DNA of 5,314 nt. It comes from an uncultured Oscillospiraceae bacterium (GTDB taxonomy: Bacteria > Bacillota > Clostridia > Oscillospirales > Ruminococcaceae). Every line of letters starts with the position of its first letter. Within the stretch, counting starts at the first letter, position 1. Both the position numbers and the translations under genes were made by a program. This document shows, in pieces, positions 1 to 4,677 of this stretch. The DNA is taken from positions 1 through 5,314 of the forward strand of contig UQQY01000147.1 in assembly GCA_900543295.1 (NCBI GenBank), written 5' to 3'. The notes under the pieces are model-generated. The model made no database searches. It was not told the DNA's origin and saw nothing but the letters and a program-made list of their open reading frames with translations.

Positions 1-434
1 TTCTTCCAGGCAAAACCATTTTGGAAGCGCTCAACACCGACCTTGTATGTGACGCGATCAACGTTGCAATGAGAGAGATTTTCCTCCAGCTCGTTTATGG
101 CAGAACACAGACCGCTTTCTCTGAGGATGGTCTGCCGATCGGCGCAGGACTTGAAGATCTCGGCAAAGGACTCCGCTCTCAGGTCGGCACCATCTTCTCC
201 ACCCAGAAGAAGGGCGTGCGCTACATGGAAATGGCGGAAGGCTATATCCTGAAGGTCGCAGTTGATGAAAACGGCGAAGCAATCGGCTATCAGTTTGTCC
301 GCGTCGGCAAAATGCTGGAGGACATCCGTCACGGCGTTGATCCAAAGACCGCATATGAGAAAAATATCGGCACATACGGCCGCTTTAATGAGGCAGACGG
401 TGCTGTGAAGTATATCGATCCTCGCGAAGAGTAA
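1..434 (+). CDS. NifU-like iron-sulfur cluster assembly scaffold protein, C-terminal part (5' end outside window)
   Basis: This is the C-terminal 143 or so residues of a protein whose start lies left of the window. The frame is already open from base 3 (reading LPGKTILEAL...), so the TTG at base 21 is internal and not the start. The text is recognisable as the Clostridia NifU_N-like scaffold that sits beside GGGtGRT genes: LVCDAINVAMRE, then LVYGRTQTAFSEDGLPIGAG, LEDLGKGLRSQVG, and a C-terminal YGRFNEADGAVKYIDPREE. The family is expected to hold or transfer Fe-S clusters in the cytoplasm. The N-terminal cysteine-bearing part that would bind the cluster cannot be seen here. The stop is 33 bp before the GGGtGRT gene on the same strand, which supports a two-gene operon. 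The family call rests on remembered homologues. The exact biochemical role is inferred. Confidence 0.82.
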   Translation, partial: LPGKTILEALNTDLVCDAINVAMREIFLQLVYGRTQTAFSEDGLPIGAGLEDLGKGLRSQVGTIFSTQKKGVRYMEMAEGYILKVAVDENGEAIGYQFVRVGKMLEDIRHGVDPKTAYEKNIGTYGRFNEADGAVKYIDPREE

Positions 435-467
435 GCGCAAACAGACTTTAAGGAGGTAATTGTTAAC

Positions 468-1472
468 ATGGCACAGTTTGAAGGTAAAGAGAGAAGAATG
501 CCGAAAATCGAGAAATGCCTTGCCGAATACGGCTTTGCAACCCTCGAAGAGGCAAGAGATTTCTGCCTTGAAAAAGGCATTAATGTTGAAGAGATCGTCA
601 AAGGCGTTCAGCCGATCGCTTTTGAAAACGCAGTATGGGCTTATACGCTCGGTACTGCTGTCGCACTGAAAAAAGGCGCAAAGAAAGCAGCCGACGCCGC
701 TGAAGCGCTTGGTATCGGCTTGCAGGCCTTCTGTGTTCCGGGCTCCGTTGCAGAACAGCGCAACGTTGGTCAGGGCCACGGCAATCTCGGCGCTATGCTG
801 CTCCGTGAAGAGACCGACTGCTTCTGCTTCCTTGCAGGACATGAGTCCTTCGCTGCCGCCGAGGGTGCAATCGGTATTGCGAGAACGGCAAATAAAGCGC
901 GTAAAGCTCCGCTGCGCGTTATCTTAAACGGTCTTGGCAAAGACGCTGCATATATCATTTCGAGAATCAACGGCTTCACCTATGTGGAAACAGAATACGA
1001 TTTCTCTACCGGCGACTTAAAGGTTGTCCGCGAGGTTCCGTTCTCCAAGGGTGAAAAAGCGGCTGTTAAATGCTATGGCGCAAACGACGTGCTCGAGGGC
1101 GTTGCTATTATGAAAAAGGAAAATGTCGATGTTTCCATCACCGGCAATTCCACCAATCCGACTCGTTTCCAGCACCTTGTTGCCGGTACCTATAAAAAAT
1201 GGGCAATTGAAAACGGCAAAAAGTATTTCTCTGTTGCTTCCGGCGGCGGCACAGGCCGTACTCTGCATCCGGATAACGTTGCGGCGGGCCCTGCTTCCTA
1301 CGGTTTGACCGACTCGATGGGCCGCATGCACGGCGACGCGCAGTTCGCAGGTTCCTCCTCCGTTCCGGCTCACGTTGAGATGATGGGTCTCATGGGCATG
1401 GGCAACAACCCGATGGTCGGCGCTACTGTTGCCTGCGCGGTTGCGGTTGAGGAAGCTTTAAAGGACGCATAA
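468..1472 (+). CDS. GGGtGRT family protein
   Basis: This 334-residue protein carries the motif that names its family, GGGTGRT, at residues 259-265. The motif is followed by LHPDN, a glycine/alanine-rich stretch (VAAGPASYGLTDSMGRMHGD) and a methionine/glycine-rich segment, MMGLMGMGNNPMVGA (305-319). The length is typical of the family as I know it. The start is well supported: ATG at 468 preceded by AAGGAGGT at 450-457. There is no signal peptide; alanine-rich amphipathic stretches such as 61-82 suggest a soluble cytosolic protein. Conserved glycine loops (92-108, 259-265, 312-318) could form a nucleotide or cofactor site, but this is inference. The biochemical function of the family is not known to me. 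Constant linkage to the NifU-like gene, as here, hints at Fe-S or redox-related work. Transcription probably ends at the hairpin at 1548-1577. Confidence 0.9.
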   Translation: MAQFEGKERRMPKIEKCLAEYGFATLEEARDFCLEKGINVEEIVKGVQPIAFENAVWAYTLGTAVALKKGAKKAADAAEALGIGLQAFCVPGSVAEQRNVGQGHGNLGAMLLREETDCFCFLAGHESFAAAEGAIGIARTANKARKAPLRVILNGLGKDAAYIISRINGFTYVETEYDFSTGDLKVVREVPFSKGEKAAVKCYGANDVLEGVAIMKKENVDVSITGNSTNPTRFQHLVAGTYKKWAIENGKKYFSVASGGGTGRTLHPDNVAAGPASYGLTDSMGRMHGDAQFAGSSSVPAHVEMMGLMGMGNNPMVGATVACAVAVEEALKDA

Positions 1473-1547
1473 ATACTTTACGAGCATGAAGGGGACGCCC
1501 CAAAAGGCGGCTCGCTTATAAGACCGCGTATATTGATTGACTAGCGA

Positions 1548-1577
1548 AAACGGCGCAGCTTACAGGCTGCGCCGTTT
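1548..1577. terminator. Bidirectional-type terminator hairpin between convergent genes
   Basis: A perfect 12-bp stem (AAACGGCGCAGC at 1548-1559 paired with 1566-1577) closes a 6-nt loop, TTACAG. The stem has a GC-rich core and an A/T base, so reading right gives a TTT tail and reading left gives TTTT. It lies between the GGGtGRT gene (+) and the flavodoxin gene (-), so it can end both transcripts. Confidence 0.8.
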
Positions 1578-1603
1578 CTCCGCTTTGCAGGCTTCTAAAG
1601 CAC

Positions 1604-2131
1604 TTATTCTTTTAAATAATCCATTAACGGAATTAAATACTTTTTATCTGTCCAGTCGCAGTTTTGTCCTGCCGCGCACATAAGAGCTTTCATCCACGGC
1701 TCGTATGTGCGCGGATCTTTTTTCGCTATCGATTTTTGCAGCATTTTGCACAAGGCTCTGTCCATGAATTTCATTTTGCTTTCGTTCCATGCGCCCCGCC
1801 CATAAAAAAGCGGAATATCTCTTAAATCGCCCGTCAGATTATGCGCCTTTATTTCTGCAAATGCACGCTCATCATAAGGAGAGGCGCCTACGCACAGTAT
1901 CGCCAATTTATTGTTTTTCAGTTTGTCAATATTCTTTTTCAAAAACGATAATCCTGCTATTCCGGAAGCGTATATGCCGCCGCACAATAGGATTGTTTCG
2001 TACTGCGCTACTTTACCCACTTGTGCTTTCGATGTTTCCATACAATGAAAATTCGTCATAGCTTGAAGCCATTCAGCATATTTCTTTGTCGCCCCGTATT
2101 TTGACTGATAAATAATAATTCCTTTTGTCAT
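1604..2131 (-). CDS. Flavodoxin domain-containing protein (HemG/protoporphyrinogen oxidase-like)
   Basis: A 175-residue single-domain flavodoxin fold protein. Beta-strand 1 is GIIIYQSKYGATKKYA (residues 4-19). SKYGAT (10-15) is in the place of the FMN phosphate-binding loop, a variant of T/S-x-T-G-x-T. GGIYASGIAG (51-60) and LCVGASPYDE (79-88) follow the next two strands, where the isoalloxazine-contacting loops lie. FYGRG (109-113) is typical of HemG-type 'flavodoxin domain' proteins. It is likely a small FMN-binding electron carrier or oxidoreductase; the substrate is unknown. Nothing visible shows a haem role and no haem genes are nearby. I chose ATG at 2131 over a TTG seven codons upstream because AAAAGGA at 2139-2145 is correctly spaced for it. 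It lies 152 bp downstream of tetR on the same strand with no clear promoter of its own, so co-transcription and control by that repressor are likely. Confidence 0.85.
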   Translation of the reverse strand: MTKGIIIYQSKYGATKKYAEWLQAMTNFHCMETSKAQVGKVAQYETILLCGGIYASGIAGLSFLKKNIDKLKNNKLAILCVGASPYDERAFAEIKAHNLTGDLRDIPLFYGRGAWNESKMKFMDRALCKMLQKSIAKKDPRTYEPWMKALMCAAGQNCDWTDKKYLIPLMDYLKE

Positions 2132-2228
2132 GATAAATTCCTTTTCGTACAAAATTTATATTACTTTTCCTTTGCAATGCGTTAATCGCTTCCTCAGTAT
2201 ACTTGCCGCCTGTAAGGGATTCCATCAT
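2073..2228 (-). other. Unidentified short coding-like reading frame between tetR and the flavodoxin gene
   Basis: A 51-codon frame starts at an ATG-ATG pair (2228) and overlaps the first 59 bp of the flavodoxin gene in another frame. Its first part (MMESLTGGKYTEEAINAL at the N-terminus) looks like real protein: polar, balanced, helix-like. The same frame stays open upstream past the end of tetR (encoding ...TEERVDRQVRRWQ before the MM), but no ATG precedes it there. The Shine-Dalgarno match is weak (GAGAAG, 7 nt before ATG). It may be a tiny gene, the decayed end of a lost gene, or a former extension of tetR separated by a frameshift. The part overlapping the flavodoxin gene (after about residue 32) is probably shadow. 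I do not recognise it. Confidence 0.25.
2139..2145 (-). promoter_or_regulatory. Ribosome binding site deciding the flavodoxin start
   Basis: On the minus strand AAAAGGA lies 7 nt before the ATG at 2131. The alternative in-frame TTG at 2152 has no comparable Shine-Dalgarno sequence ahead of it, so the shorter protein beginning MTKGIIIYQ is preferred. Confidence 0.7.
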
Positions 2229-2283
2229 CTGCCATCTTCTCACTTGCCTATCAACCCGTTCTTCTGTTCTGTTTTTTTCCGTA

Positions 2284-2853
2284 TCACTGCGCCCTATATC
2301 CCAATGCCTGTTTCAAAAATGCTTCATAGGCCGCTTCCTGTTGTGCATATATTTCATCTGTTGAAATGCCCGGTATTGTCACTGAAAAAACAGTGCCAAT
2401 TCCAATTGTATAAATCAACATATTTAAATGCAGCTGCTTTGCCCGCTCCATGCTGATGTTTAATTCTTTCGCAATCATTTCAGCAGTATGCGGATTGGCC
2501 TCTGATTGATACAAATCATTCAGCGAAGAAACTCCCCTGCGCTGGTGTAAAATAAAGATCCGAAACAAGTGGGGTTCATCCTGAGCCAATTGAATATAGG
2601 ACTTGCCCGTGCTGCGAAACAAGTCGTCTTTGTCAATATGACTGACTACATATTTTTGTATAAAGCAATTAACCTGATCAATTACATCTTGCCGTAAGCC
2701 GTCCATATTTTTGCAATAGCTATAAATCGGCTGTACAGAACATCCTATCTTATCTGCGATACTTTTTACCGTAACCTGCTCCATACCGCCATTTTCTGCA
2801 ATCTCAAAAGCGGCGTTAACAACCATTTCCTTTGTGATTCTCTGTTTTGGCAT
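2284..2853 (-). CDS. TetR/AcrR family transcriptional regulator
   Basis: A 189-residue repressor-type protein. The N-terminal TetR DNA-binding domain spans roughly residues 6-55: ITKEMVVNAAFEIAENGG (helix 1 and turn), then VTVKSIADKIGCSVQPIYSYCKN (27-49), the helix-turn-helix with the usual hydrophobic pattern and the aromatic I-Y-x-Y end of the recognition helix. Residues 60-189 are an all-helical ligand/dimer domain with no recognisable ligand motif. ATG at 2853 is preceded by AAGGAG at 2863-2868 (minus strand). That site overlaps the edge of the 45-bp palindrome spanning the promoter, so the protein very probably represses its own transcription and that of the flavodoxin gene behind it. 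In this family a small hydrophobic molecule usually releases the repressor; the inducer here is unknown. Confidence 0.9.
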   Translation of the reverse strand: MPKQRITKEMVVNAAFEIAENGGMEQVTVKSIADKIGCSVQPIYSYCKNMDGLRQDVIDQVNCFIQKYVVSHIDKDDLFRSTGKSYIQLAQDEPHLFRIFILHQRRGVSSLNDLYQSEANPHTAEMIAKELNISMERAKQLHLNMLIYTIGIGTVFSVTIPGISTDEIYAQQEAAYEAFLKQALGYRAQ

Positions 2854-2865
2854 TGTCCATTTCTC

Positions 2866-2910
2866 CTTATAATGAAGTTATATAAATTATTTATATAACT
2901 TCATTATAAG
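2866..2910. promoter_or_regulatory. 45-bp perfect palindrome, likely TetR operator
   Basis: Two 22-bp arms (2866-2887 and 2889-2910) are exact reverse complements around the single base 2888. Each arm begins CTTATAATGAAG. The right arm contains the -10 box of the tetR promoter, and the left arm touches the tetR Shine-Dalgarno, so a bound dimer would block transcription initiation. TetR-family operators are normally shorter (about 15-30 bp), so this one could hold two dimers. Assignment to the adjacent TetR rests on position. Confidence 0.82.
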
Positions 2911-2931
2911 ATCAATGATGCACTTTGTCAA
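2903..2931 (-). promoter_or_regulatory. Consensus sigma-A promoter of tetR
   Basis: Reading the minus strand, TTGACA (2926-2931) and TATAAT (2903-2908) are both perfect consensus and are separated by exactly 17 bp. Transcription would begin near 2896, inside the palindrome, and run into tetR (ATG at 2853) and then the flavodoxin gene. Such a strong promoter inside an operator fits a tightly repressed, inducible unit. Confidence 0.85.
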
Positions 2932-3091
2932 TTGTTACACTTATAAAAGCGACATCAATTTCTTCACGCTGTCAATTTACTGTATCGTATATCATTTTCT
3001 TCACATTAAAGTTGATTTTCAGCCTTTGCTGTTTTGTGATGCCCTGCGCCTGTTTCATCTCTGCAAAATAAACATTCAACCTATTTCTTGT

Positions 3092-3138
3092 AAGAAGATC
3101 GCCCGAAGAAAACCTTCAGGCGATCTTCTTCTTTTTTT
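3092..3138 (+). terminator. Strong rho-independent terminator, plus strand, no evident upstream gene
   Basis: A 12-bp stem (AAGAAGATCGCC at 3092-3103 with 3119-3130) is extended after a C/A mismatch by GAAG/CTTC, with loop AAAAC (3109-3113). It is followed by C and seven T (3132-3138). The T tract exists only for plus-strand transcription. No plus-strand gene lies between the tetR operator and this site, so it may end a small RNA, be left from a lost gene, or insulate the cotJ operon. Confidence 0.85.
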
Positions 3139-3277
3139 ACAATTGTTTTCTTTATCACTAAGCCGCCATTTTAGCGTACGCAAGCTGCTCGATTCGCTAT
3201 ATTTTGCAATCGTTATTTTGAGTTTTCTATTTCACCAACTTGGAAATATACGAAAACGCACAGATTCCATATCGTCG

Positions 3278-3307
3278 GCATAGGATGTTTTGGATGTACC
3301 ATCTACT
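3278..3307 (+). promoter_or_regulatory. Possible sigma-E-type promoter of the cotJ operon
   Basis: GCATAGG (3278-3284), a 15-bp gap, then CATCTACT (3300-3307) partly match the sporulation sigma-E pattern (KMATATT, 14-15 bp, CATACAHT). In Bacillus the cotJ operon is known to be sigma-E dependent, which is the main reason to consider it. The match is imperfect and the implied leader before the cotJA Shine-Dalgarno is very short. Confidence 0.25.
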
Positions 3308-3332
3308 GTATGAAACCAAAGGAGGACACAAA

Positions 3333-3515
3333 ATGAACGAACAAAAAGACACCTGTGCGTTGTTCACTGTACAGCCGGTCTCTTTTGCAATGGCATACGT
3401 TCCGCTTCAGTCCTGGGGAAAAACATATGAAACCTCTGTCGCATTGGATCGCGGTACTATTTTCCCAGAACTTGACAAACCGTTTATCGGAAAGGAGGCT
3501 GTGCCCAATGACTGA
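3333..3515 (+). CDS. cotJA: Spore coat associated protein CotJA
   Basis: A 60-residue protein with the CotJA signature: MAYVPLQSWGKTYE (residues 20-33), then RGTIFPELDKPFIGKEAVPND to the C-terminus. This is nearly the whole family pattern (MAYVP..Q.W...YE, L..GTIFPELDKPF.G). In Bacillus and Clostridia CotJA is a small mother-cell protein incorporated into the spore coat together with CotJB and the Mn-catalase-like CotJC. The start is ATG at 3333, 7 nt after AAAGGAGG (about 3318-3325), which gives a 19-residue leader before the conserved block. An internal ATG at 3390 is possible but has no ribosome binding site. Its last codons overlap the start of cotJB by 8 bp, implying translational coupling. 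The family call is very secure. Confidence 0.95.
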   Translation: MNEQKDTCALFTVQPVSFAMAYVPLQSWGKTYETSVALDRGTIFPELDKPFIGKEAVPND

Positions 3516-3762
3516 CCGTCAAAAACTGATGCAAAAAATTCGTATGGCAGATTTTGCTGTAATCGAAGCAAACCTGTTTTTGGATACGCATAAAACCGAC
3601 CGGGCGGCATTGGCTTATTTTAATAAATACCGTGCTCTTTCAAAAGAATTGCATGAAGAATATGCGGAAAAATATGGTCCGCTTGTTGTACAGGACAGTA
3701 AAGCTGAAGTCCGCTGGGATTGGACTGACGGACCGTGGCCGTGGGAGTATGCAGCAAACTAA
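3508..3762 (+). CDS. cotJB: Spore coat protein CotJB
   Basis: An 84-residue protein with the CotJB pattern: an N-terminal helix MTDRQKLMQKIRMADFAVIEANLFLDTH (1-28), DRAALAYFNKYRALSKELHEEYAEKYGPL (31-59), and the diagnostic tryptophan-rich end W-D-W-T-D-G-P-W-P-W-E (71-81). The family is known as a structural partner of CotJA and CotJC in the spore coat. ATG at 3508 is preceded by AAAGGAGG at 3491-3498, located within the end of cotJA; the overlap in another frame confirms this start over longer frame extensions. It is full length. Normally cotJC follows closely, but here a 112-bp hairpin-containing gap precedes a cotJC remnant. Confidence 0.96.
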   Translation: MTDRQKLMQKIRMADFAVIEANLFLDTHKTDRAALAYFNKYRALSKELHEEYAEKYGPLVVQDSKAEVRWDWTDGPWPWEYAAN

Positions 3763-3874
3763 AAAACGATGGTTAAAAAGTTATTCGGCCGGACATTTCG
3801 CGAAATAACTAGAATTTCTTTTATAGCAGAGCAATAAAAGAGCAGGCCGGCAGTACCGGCGGAGAGGAGAAACA
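3763..3874 (+). other. cotJB-cotJC spacer with two hairpins
   Basis: The first hairpin pairs AGTTATT (3779-3785) with AATAACT (3804-3810), with inner CG/CG pairs and a T-rich stretch (AGAATTTCTTTTA) after it, as in a weak terminator or attenuator. The second pairs GCCGG (3846-3850) with CCGGC (3856-3860) immediately before the cotJC Shine-Dalgarno (AGGAG, 3865-3869). They could reduce cotJC expression or protect the cotJAB transcript end. No gene is present. Confidence 0.45.
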
Positions 3875-4060
3875 ATGTGGCAATATAGCAAAAAGCTTGA
3901 GTATCCGGTGAAGATTAAAAAAGCAAACCCTGCAATGGCAAAATTGATTATAAGTCAATTAGGTGGACTTAATATCAATAAGTTATACAGGGCGAAACCT
4001 CCCTATCGCATACACGTTATGCTCATACGCGGATTTCCCTGTATAATCGATCCACTATAA
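3875..4060 (+). pseudogene. cotJC: Truncated cotJC (manganese catalase-like spore coat protein), N-terminal remnant
   Basis: The frame begins MWQYSKKLEYPVKIKK, followed by ANPAMAKLIISQLGG, which matches the N-terminus of CotJC (family pattern MW.Y.KKL.YPV.I...NP..AK.I..Q.GG). Homology stops after residue 31 (base 3967). The family continues with P-D-G-E-L-x-A-S-x-R-Y and the di-manganese ligands, and is about 190-200 residues long. Here the next 30 residues are unrelated and end at a TAA. None of the three plus frames to 4212 resumes CotJC. The ribosome binding site (AGGAG, 5 nt before ATG) is intact, so a 61-residue product could still be made, but it lacks every metal ligand and cannot be a catalase. 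An intact copy may exist elsewhere in the genome. Confidence 0.8.
3983..4046. repeat. 64-nt imperfect palindrome at the cotJC break
   Basis: TTATACAGGG (3983-3992) is the exact reverse complement of CCCTGTATAA (4037-4046). Inside are partial pairing (AAA/TTT, then CC with GG) and a perfect GCATA-CACGT-TATGC hairpin (4008-4022). It begins 15 bp after recognisable cotJC sequence ends. It could be a REP- or MITE-like element or a footprint of a rearrangement; there is no poly-T tail for a terminator. Confidence 0.6.
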
Positions 4061-4069
4061 GCCGAATAT

Positions 4070-4083
4070 TTGTTTCGTTGGGA
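4070..4083 (+). repeat. Left copy of a 14-bp inverted repeat flanking a spo0A-like gene
   Basis: TTGTTTCGTTGGGA here is the exact reverse complement of 4583-4596. The pair encloses the whole first Spo0A-domain gene and its upstream 0A box, with 499 bp between. A 14-bp exact match is unlikely, though not impossible, by chance in a window this size. Confidence 0.6.
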
Positions 4084-4142
4084 ATCCCCTGCGCTTTATT
4101 GCTGTCGGTTTTTCGTGTGTTTTGGCAATAACCTGCTGAGAA

Positions 4143-4149
4143 TGTCGAA
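4143..4149 (+). promoter_or_regulatory. 0A box (Spo0A binding site) upstream of the first Spo0A-domain gene
   Basis: TGTCGAA is the exact 0A-box core known from Spo0A regulons. It ends 63 bp before the ATG at 4213 and lies about 26 bp upstream of a TATTAT (4176-4181) that could act as a -10 box. This places it near -45, as at Spo0A-controlled sigma-A promoters. The promoter assignment is inference. Confidence 0.6.
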
Positions 4150-4212
4150 TATACGGAATCGCGCGTCTGAACGTGTATTATTTTTATAGAATAATATCGG
4201 GAGGGCATCCCA

Positions 4213-4551
4213 ATGGAACAAACTACAGACATTTTAAGAAGGTTAGGCATTACCCGAAATTACAGGGGAGCCCAACACCTTCGTGCGGCAATCGAATGTG
4301 TAAAGGAAAATGAAGAACATCTTCTTCACATCTGCGACTTATATCGTTTGATTGCTTTTCGTGCAGGCTGCAGCGCCGTATCGGTCGAACGGTCGATGCG
4401 TACCGCAATTCTTCGGGCATGGGATAAAAACCGTCCTTTGCTCTGCAAAATTGCCGGATATCCGCTGACAGCGCCGCCTACTATATCCGAGTTCATTGAA
4501 ATGGTTGCATACTATACGCAAAAGTATGAACTCTCCGTAGTATCGCGGTAA
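4213..4551 (+). CDS. Stand-alone Spo0A C-terminal domain protein (receiver-free)
   Basis: At 112 residues the protein consists almost entirely of the sporulation regulator Spo0A's DNA-binding domain. Helix A region: DILRRLGITRNYRGAQHLRA, continuing AIECV (Spo0A: IGVP..IKGY.YLREAI). Recognition helix: SAVSVERSMRTAILRAW (54-70), matching Spo0A A-S-R-V-E-R-A-I-R-H-A-I-E-V-A-W with the Val-Glu-Arg that reads the 0A box in Spo0A. C-terminal signature: PPTISEFIEMVA (88-99), matching KPTNSEFIAMVA. The receiver domain with its phosphorylated Asp is absent, so it cannot be controlled by the phosphorelay in the usual way. ATG at 4213 follows GGGAGGG at 4199-4205 (7-nt gap). A 0A box lies upstream and a convergent paralogue downstream. 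It may activate, compete with or fine-tune Spo0A at 0A boxes; which of these cannot be told from sequence. Confidence 0.9.
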   Translation: MEQTTDILRRLGITRNYRGAQHLRAAIECVKENEEHLLHICDLYRLIAFRAGCSAVSVERSMRTAILRAWDKNRPLLCKIAGYPLTAPPTISEFIEMVAYYTQKYELSVVSR

Positions 4552-4553
4552 GG

Positions 4554-4574
4554 GCTACAGACTGATCCTGTAGC
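4554..4574 (+). other. Hairpin just after the first Spo0A-domain gene
   Basis: GCTACAG (4554-4560) pairs perfectly with CTGTAGC (4568-4574) around a 7-nt loop, two bases after the stop codon. There is no T tract after it, so it is more likely a 3'-end stabiliser or part of the termination region than a terminator by itself. Confidence 0.4.
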
Positions 4575-4582
4575 AGTACATA

Positions 4583-4596
4583 TCCCAACGAAACAA
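4583..4596 (-). repeat. Right copy of the 14-bp inverted repeat
   Basis: TCCCAACGAAACAA is the exact reverse complement of 4070-4083. It lies in the short gap between the two convergent Spo0A-domain genes. Confidence 0.6.
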
Positions 4597-4605
4597 TACA
4601 GCAAA

Positions 4606-4662
4606 GCAGAAAGCGCCTCATCTGGAACCAGCACTTCCGGCGGGGTGCTTTTCTGCTGTTTT
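4606..4662. terminator. Probable terminator between convergent Spo0A-domain genes
   Basis: GCAGAAAGCGCC (4606-4617) pairs with GGTGCTTTTCTGC (4644-4656) through 12 pairs, including one G-U, with a single bulged T. TGTTTT follows on the plus strand; on the minus strand the stem runs into TTTGCTGTATTGTTT. The loop is long (26 nt) and can fold further (GGAA/TTCC). It is suitable for stopping both converging transcripts, though not a textbook case. Confidence 0.45.
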
Positions 4663-4677
4663 GGGAAATGATTATGC

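Larger units (their letters stand above)
2932..3332. other. Gene-free region between tetR and cotJA
   Basis: About 400 bp of AT-rich DNA. I find no credible gene on either strand: the open frames here have low-complexity hydrophobic translations or lack a ribosome binding site, and one runs straight through a terminator stem. It contains the terminator at 3092-3138 and a weak promoter candidate before cotJA. No tRNA or riboswitch fold was recognised. Confidence 0.6.

Noticed and set aside
21..434. TTG at base 21 as the start of the NifU-like gene
   Set aside because: The same frame is open and conserved-looking from base 3 (LPGKTI...), there is no Shine-Dalgarno before 21, and the family's N-terminal part is missing, so the gene is cut by the window edge.
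1017..1373. A 118-codon minus-strand frame inside the GGGtGRT gene
   Set aside because: Antisense shadow of a well-supported gene; no ribosome binding site and no recognisable domain.
2130..2456. A 108-codon plus-strand frame across the tetR 3' end
   Set aside because: Antisense to tetR; its translation is unrecognisable and rich in His, Phe and Pro, as expected for a shadow frame.
2972..3058. A 28-codon minus-strand frame (MKQAQGITKQQRLK...) upstream of tetR
   Set aside because: Very short, no ribosome binding site, and an adjacent frame looks equally plausible, so there is no support for a gene.
2915..3283. A 122-codon plus-strand open frame upstream of cotJA
   Set aside because: It runs straight through the terminator stem and T tract at 3092-3138, has no convincing ribosome binding site, and its Phe/Leu/Ser-rich translation looks like AT-rich non-coding DNA.
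4023..4250. A 75-codon minus-strand frame upstream of the first Spo0A-domain gene
   Set aside because: No ribosome binding site or domain; it spans the palindrome, the 14-bp repeat and the 0A box, which are better explained as regulatory or repeat DNA.
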